NCBI GenBank assembly: GCA_016935775.1
Contig: JAFGQF010000063.1
Coordinates: 1 to 6,445, forward strand
Reading direction: 5' to 3'
Length of the DNA stretch: 6,445 bases
DNA from: Caldifarciminota bacterium
GTDB lineage: Bacteria > Hydrothermota > Tepidihabitantia > Tepidihabitantales > Tepidihabitantaceae
In this document: positions 4,997 to 6,445 of the stretch, piece after piece
Numbering within the stretch: the stretch's first letter is position 1
Layout: every line of letters begins with the position of its first letter
The notes under the pieces: generated by a model
Told to the model about the DNA's origin: nothing
The model's input: the letters and a program-made list of their open reading frames with translations, nothing else
The model's database searches: none
Translations under genes and position numbers: made by a program

Positions 4997-6445
4997 CAGC
5001 GTTTGGTTACGGCTTCGGGGATGTCGAACCAGCGGCGGATGAGCTGGCGGGCGATGGGCGCGGCAACCGCGCCGCCGTGGCCGCCGTTCTCGACCAGCAC
5101 GGCGACGACGATCTCGGGTTGTTCGGCGGGCGCGTAACCGACGAACCAGGCGTGGTCGGCACCGCCCGGGTTTTCGGCCGTGCCGGTCTTGCCGGCGATG
5201 GTCACCTCGCCCAGCCGGGCCGACCGGGCGGTGCCGTACTCGACGACCCGCTCGAGCGCCAGCCTGACCGTGTTCAGGTGCCGGCGGTTCCAGTTCAGGG
5301 CGCGAGCCCGGGGCGGCGGCAGCCGCAGAGCGCGGCCGGCTGAATCGATGCCGCCGACCAGCCGGGGCGGAAACCAGCGACCGTTGTTGGCGATGGCTGA
5401 ATAGAGCACGGCGAGCTGGAGCGGCGTGGCGAGGATCTCGCCCTGGCCGATGGCCAGGTTGAGCAGCACACCGGCGCGCCACTCGCCCCTGCCGTAGCGC
5501 CGGTCGAGCCATTCCCGGGTCGGGATATTGCCTGCGGCCTCGGCCGGCAGGTCAATGCCGGTGGGACTGCCCAGCGGCGTCCGGCCGGCAAAGGTGACCA
5601 GCGAGTCGAGTCCCAGGCGCAGGCCGAGCTGGTAGAAGTAGACATTGCAGGAGTGGGCGATTGCGCCGGGCAGGTCGAGGCTGCCGTGAACCGACCAGCA
5701 CTTGAACGGTTGGGTGCCGTAGACGTACTGGCCGCGGCAGGGCTCGAACCGGGTCGAGGGTTCGGCCGCGCCGAGCTCGAGCGCGGCCTGGGCGACCACC
5801 GGCTTGAATGCCGAGCCCGGCGGGTAGGCGGCGCTGACCGTCCGGTTGAAGAACGGCCGTGAGCGGTCGCCGGCCAGCGAATCCCAGGTGGCTCGTGGGA
5901 TCGGGCCGGTGAACAGGTTCGGGTCGAATCCCGGGCGCGACATCAGGCAGAGCACGTCGCCCGAGCGCGGGTCGAGGCAGACCACCGCGGCGCTGGCCCA
6001 GGGGCTGGTCAACTGCCAGGCAAGTTGTTGCAGGTCCGGGTCAAGCGTCAGGTGCAAGTCCTGGCCCGGCACCGCCGGCACCGGCCGCTTCTCGCGCAGG
6101 GTGCCGATTTCGTGGCCCGAGGCGTCCACCTCGACGTACTCGTAGCCGTCGCGGCCGCGCAGGCGCGATTCGTAGCGGGCCTCGATGCCGTCGCGGCCGA
6201 CGTAGTCGAGCGGCTTGAGGGTCGAGTCGCGCGCCAGTTCCTGCTCGTTGACTTCGCCGAGGTGACCGAGCGCGTGGCAGTAGCGCTCGTCGAAAGGGTA
6301 TGAGCGCACCGGGTCGACGCTGGCCCGCACGCCCGGCAGGCGGAACCGCGATTCCTCGACCCGCAGGAACTTCTCGCGGTCAACCGAGCGCCGGACTTTG
6401 ACCGGCGAAGAGACGTAGCTCACCGGCCGGACCCGGCCGGTGAGC
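4996..6445 (-). CDS. mrdA: Penicillin-binding protein 2, elongasome transpeptidase (5' partial)
   Basis: Cross-links peptidoglycan in the periplasm with RodA. The frame is open to the window edge; from a GTG at 6423 there are 475 residues plus 7 upstream codons. Family members have about 600, so the N-terminal membrane anchor and the RGxIxDRNG region lie outside, and the GTG is not taken as the true start. Numbered from 6423, the visible order is the pedestal domain (PVKVRRSVDREKF, RSYPFDERYCHALGHLGEV, GRDGIEARYES) and then the transpeptidase domain with S204-A-F-K207 in YPPGSAFKP, S258-C-N260, and K412-T-G414 in AGKTGTAENP. WFVGYAP follows. All three catalytic motifs are intact. C229, C242, H246 and C259 (the middle residue of SCN) sit where a zinc site has been described in some Gram-negative PBP2 proteins. 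The stop TGA overlaps the rodA ATG by one base. mreBCD would be expected to the right but is not visible. Confidence 0.95.
   Translation of the reverse strand, partial: LTGRVRPVSYVSSPVKVRRSVDREKFLRVEESRFRLPGVRASVDPVRSYPFDERYCHALGHLGEVNEQELARDSTLKPLDYVGRDGIEARYESRLRGRDGYEYVEVDASGHEIGTLREKRPVPAVPGQDLHLTLDPDLQQLAWQLTSPWASAAVVCLDPRSGDVLCLMSRPGFDPNLFTGPIPRATWDSLAGDRSRPFFNRTVSAAYPPGSAFKPVVAQAALELGAAEPSTRFEPCRGQYVYGTQPFKCWSVHGSLDLPGAIAHSCNVYFYQLGLRLGLDSLVTFAGRTPLGSPTGIDLPAEAAGNIPTREWLDRRYGRGEWRAGVLLNLAIGQGEILATPLQLAVLYSAIANNGRWFPPRLVGGIDSAGRALRLPPPRARALNWNRRHLNTVRLALERVVEYGTARSARLGEVTIAGKTGTAENPGGADHAWFVGYAPAEQPEIVVAVLVENGGHGGAVAAPIARQLIRRWFDIPEAVTKR
6418..6445. repeat. Perfect 13-bp inverted repeat ending at the window edge
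   Basis: Arms at 6418-6430 and 6433-6445 are exact reverse complements around a 2-base AC centre; the outer bases are GCTCACC and GGTGAGC. The last arm ends at the final base of the window. It lies within the open mrdA frame and encodes LTGRVRP before the GTG at 6423. It may be a real GC-rich palindrome or a fold-back artefact at the end of an assembled contig. Confidence 0.7.

Noticed and set aside
4997..5512. Upstream in-frame extension of rodA (to 5512) inside mrdA
   Set aside because: It overlaps the conserved PBP2 transpeptidase region; the ATG at 4996 coupled to the mrdA stop gives the normal SEDS N-terminus.

Overview
This GC-rich bacterial window (roughly mid-60s % G+C by eye) carries mostly housekeeping cell-envelope and translation genes. 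The organism cannot be named from the sequence. A RodA/PBP2 pair implies a rod-shaped or elongating cell with peptidoglycan. Proteins are divergent enough from E. coli that a poorly sampled lineage is possible, but that is inference.

Layout. A lone plus-strand gene (29-1075) encodes an extended short-chain dehydrogenase/reductase of the NAD-dependent epimerase/dihydroflavonol-reductase type. It follows a short, very AT-rich leader at the window edge. Everything else is on the minus strand, read from right to left: mrdA/PBP2 (N-terminus cut by the window edge), rodA, rlmN, fabH, a 95-aa two-helix membrane protein, and a 69-aa unrecognised protein. The last of these converges on the epimerase, and their stop codons overlap.

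How it works together. mrdA, rodA and rlmN overlap by 1 and 4 bases and look like one translationally coupled operon. RodA (glycan polymerase) and PBP2 (transpeptidase) are the core wall-synthesis pair of the elongasome; RlmN is a rRNA/tRNA adenosine-C2 methyltransferase. fabH (first condensation of fatty-acid synthesis) and the two small genes each have their own recognisable sigma70-type promoter. All three promoters have a TTGAC(A/C) -35, exactly 16 bases of spacer, and a TATAAT-like -10. In two of them the stop codon of the upstream gene lies inside the -35 hexamer, so the genes are packed as tightly as possible without sharing a transcript.

No mobile element, CRISPR array, RNA gene or obvious new multi-gene system is visible. 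The points most worth a second look are the probable leaderless fabH mRNA, the paired dyads around the promoter of the 95-aa gene, the two uncharacterised small genes, a possible three-Cys/one-His metal site in PBP2, and a perfect 13-bp inverted repeat that ends exactly at the last base of the window and may be an assembly fold-back.
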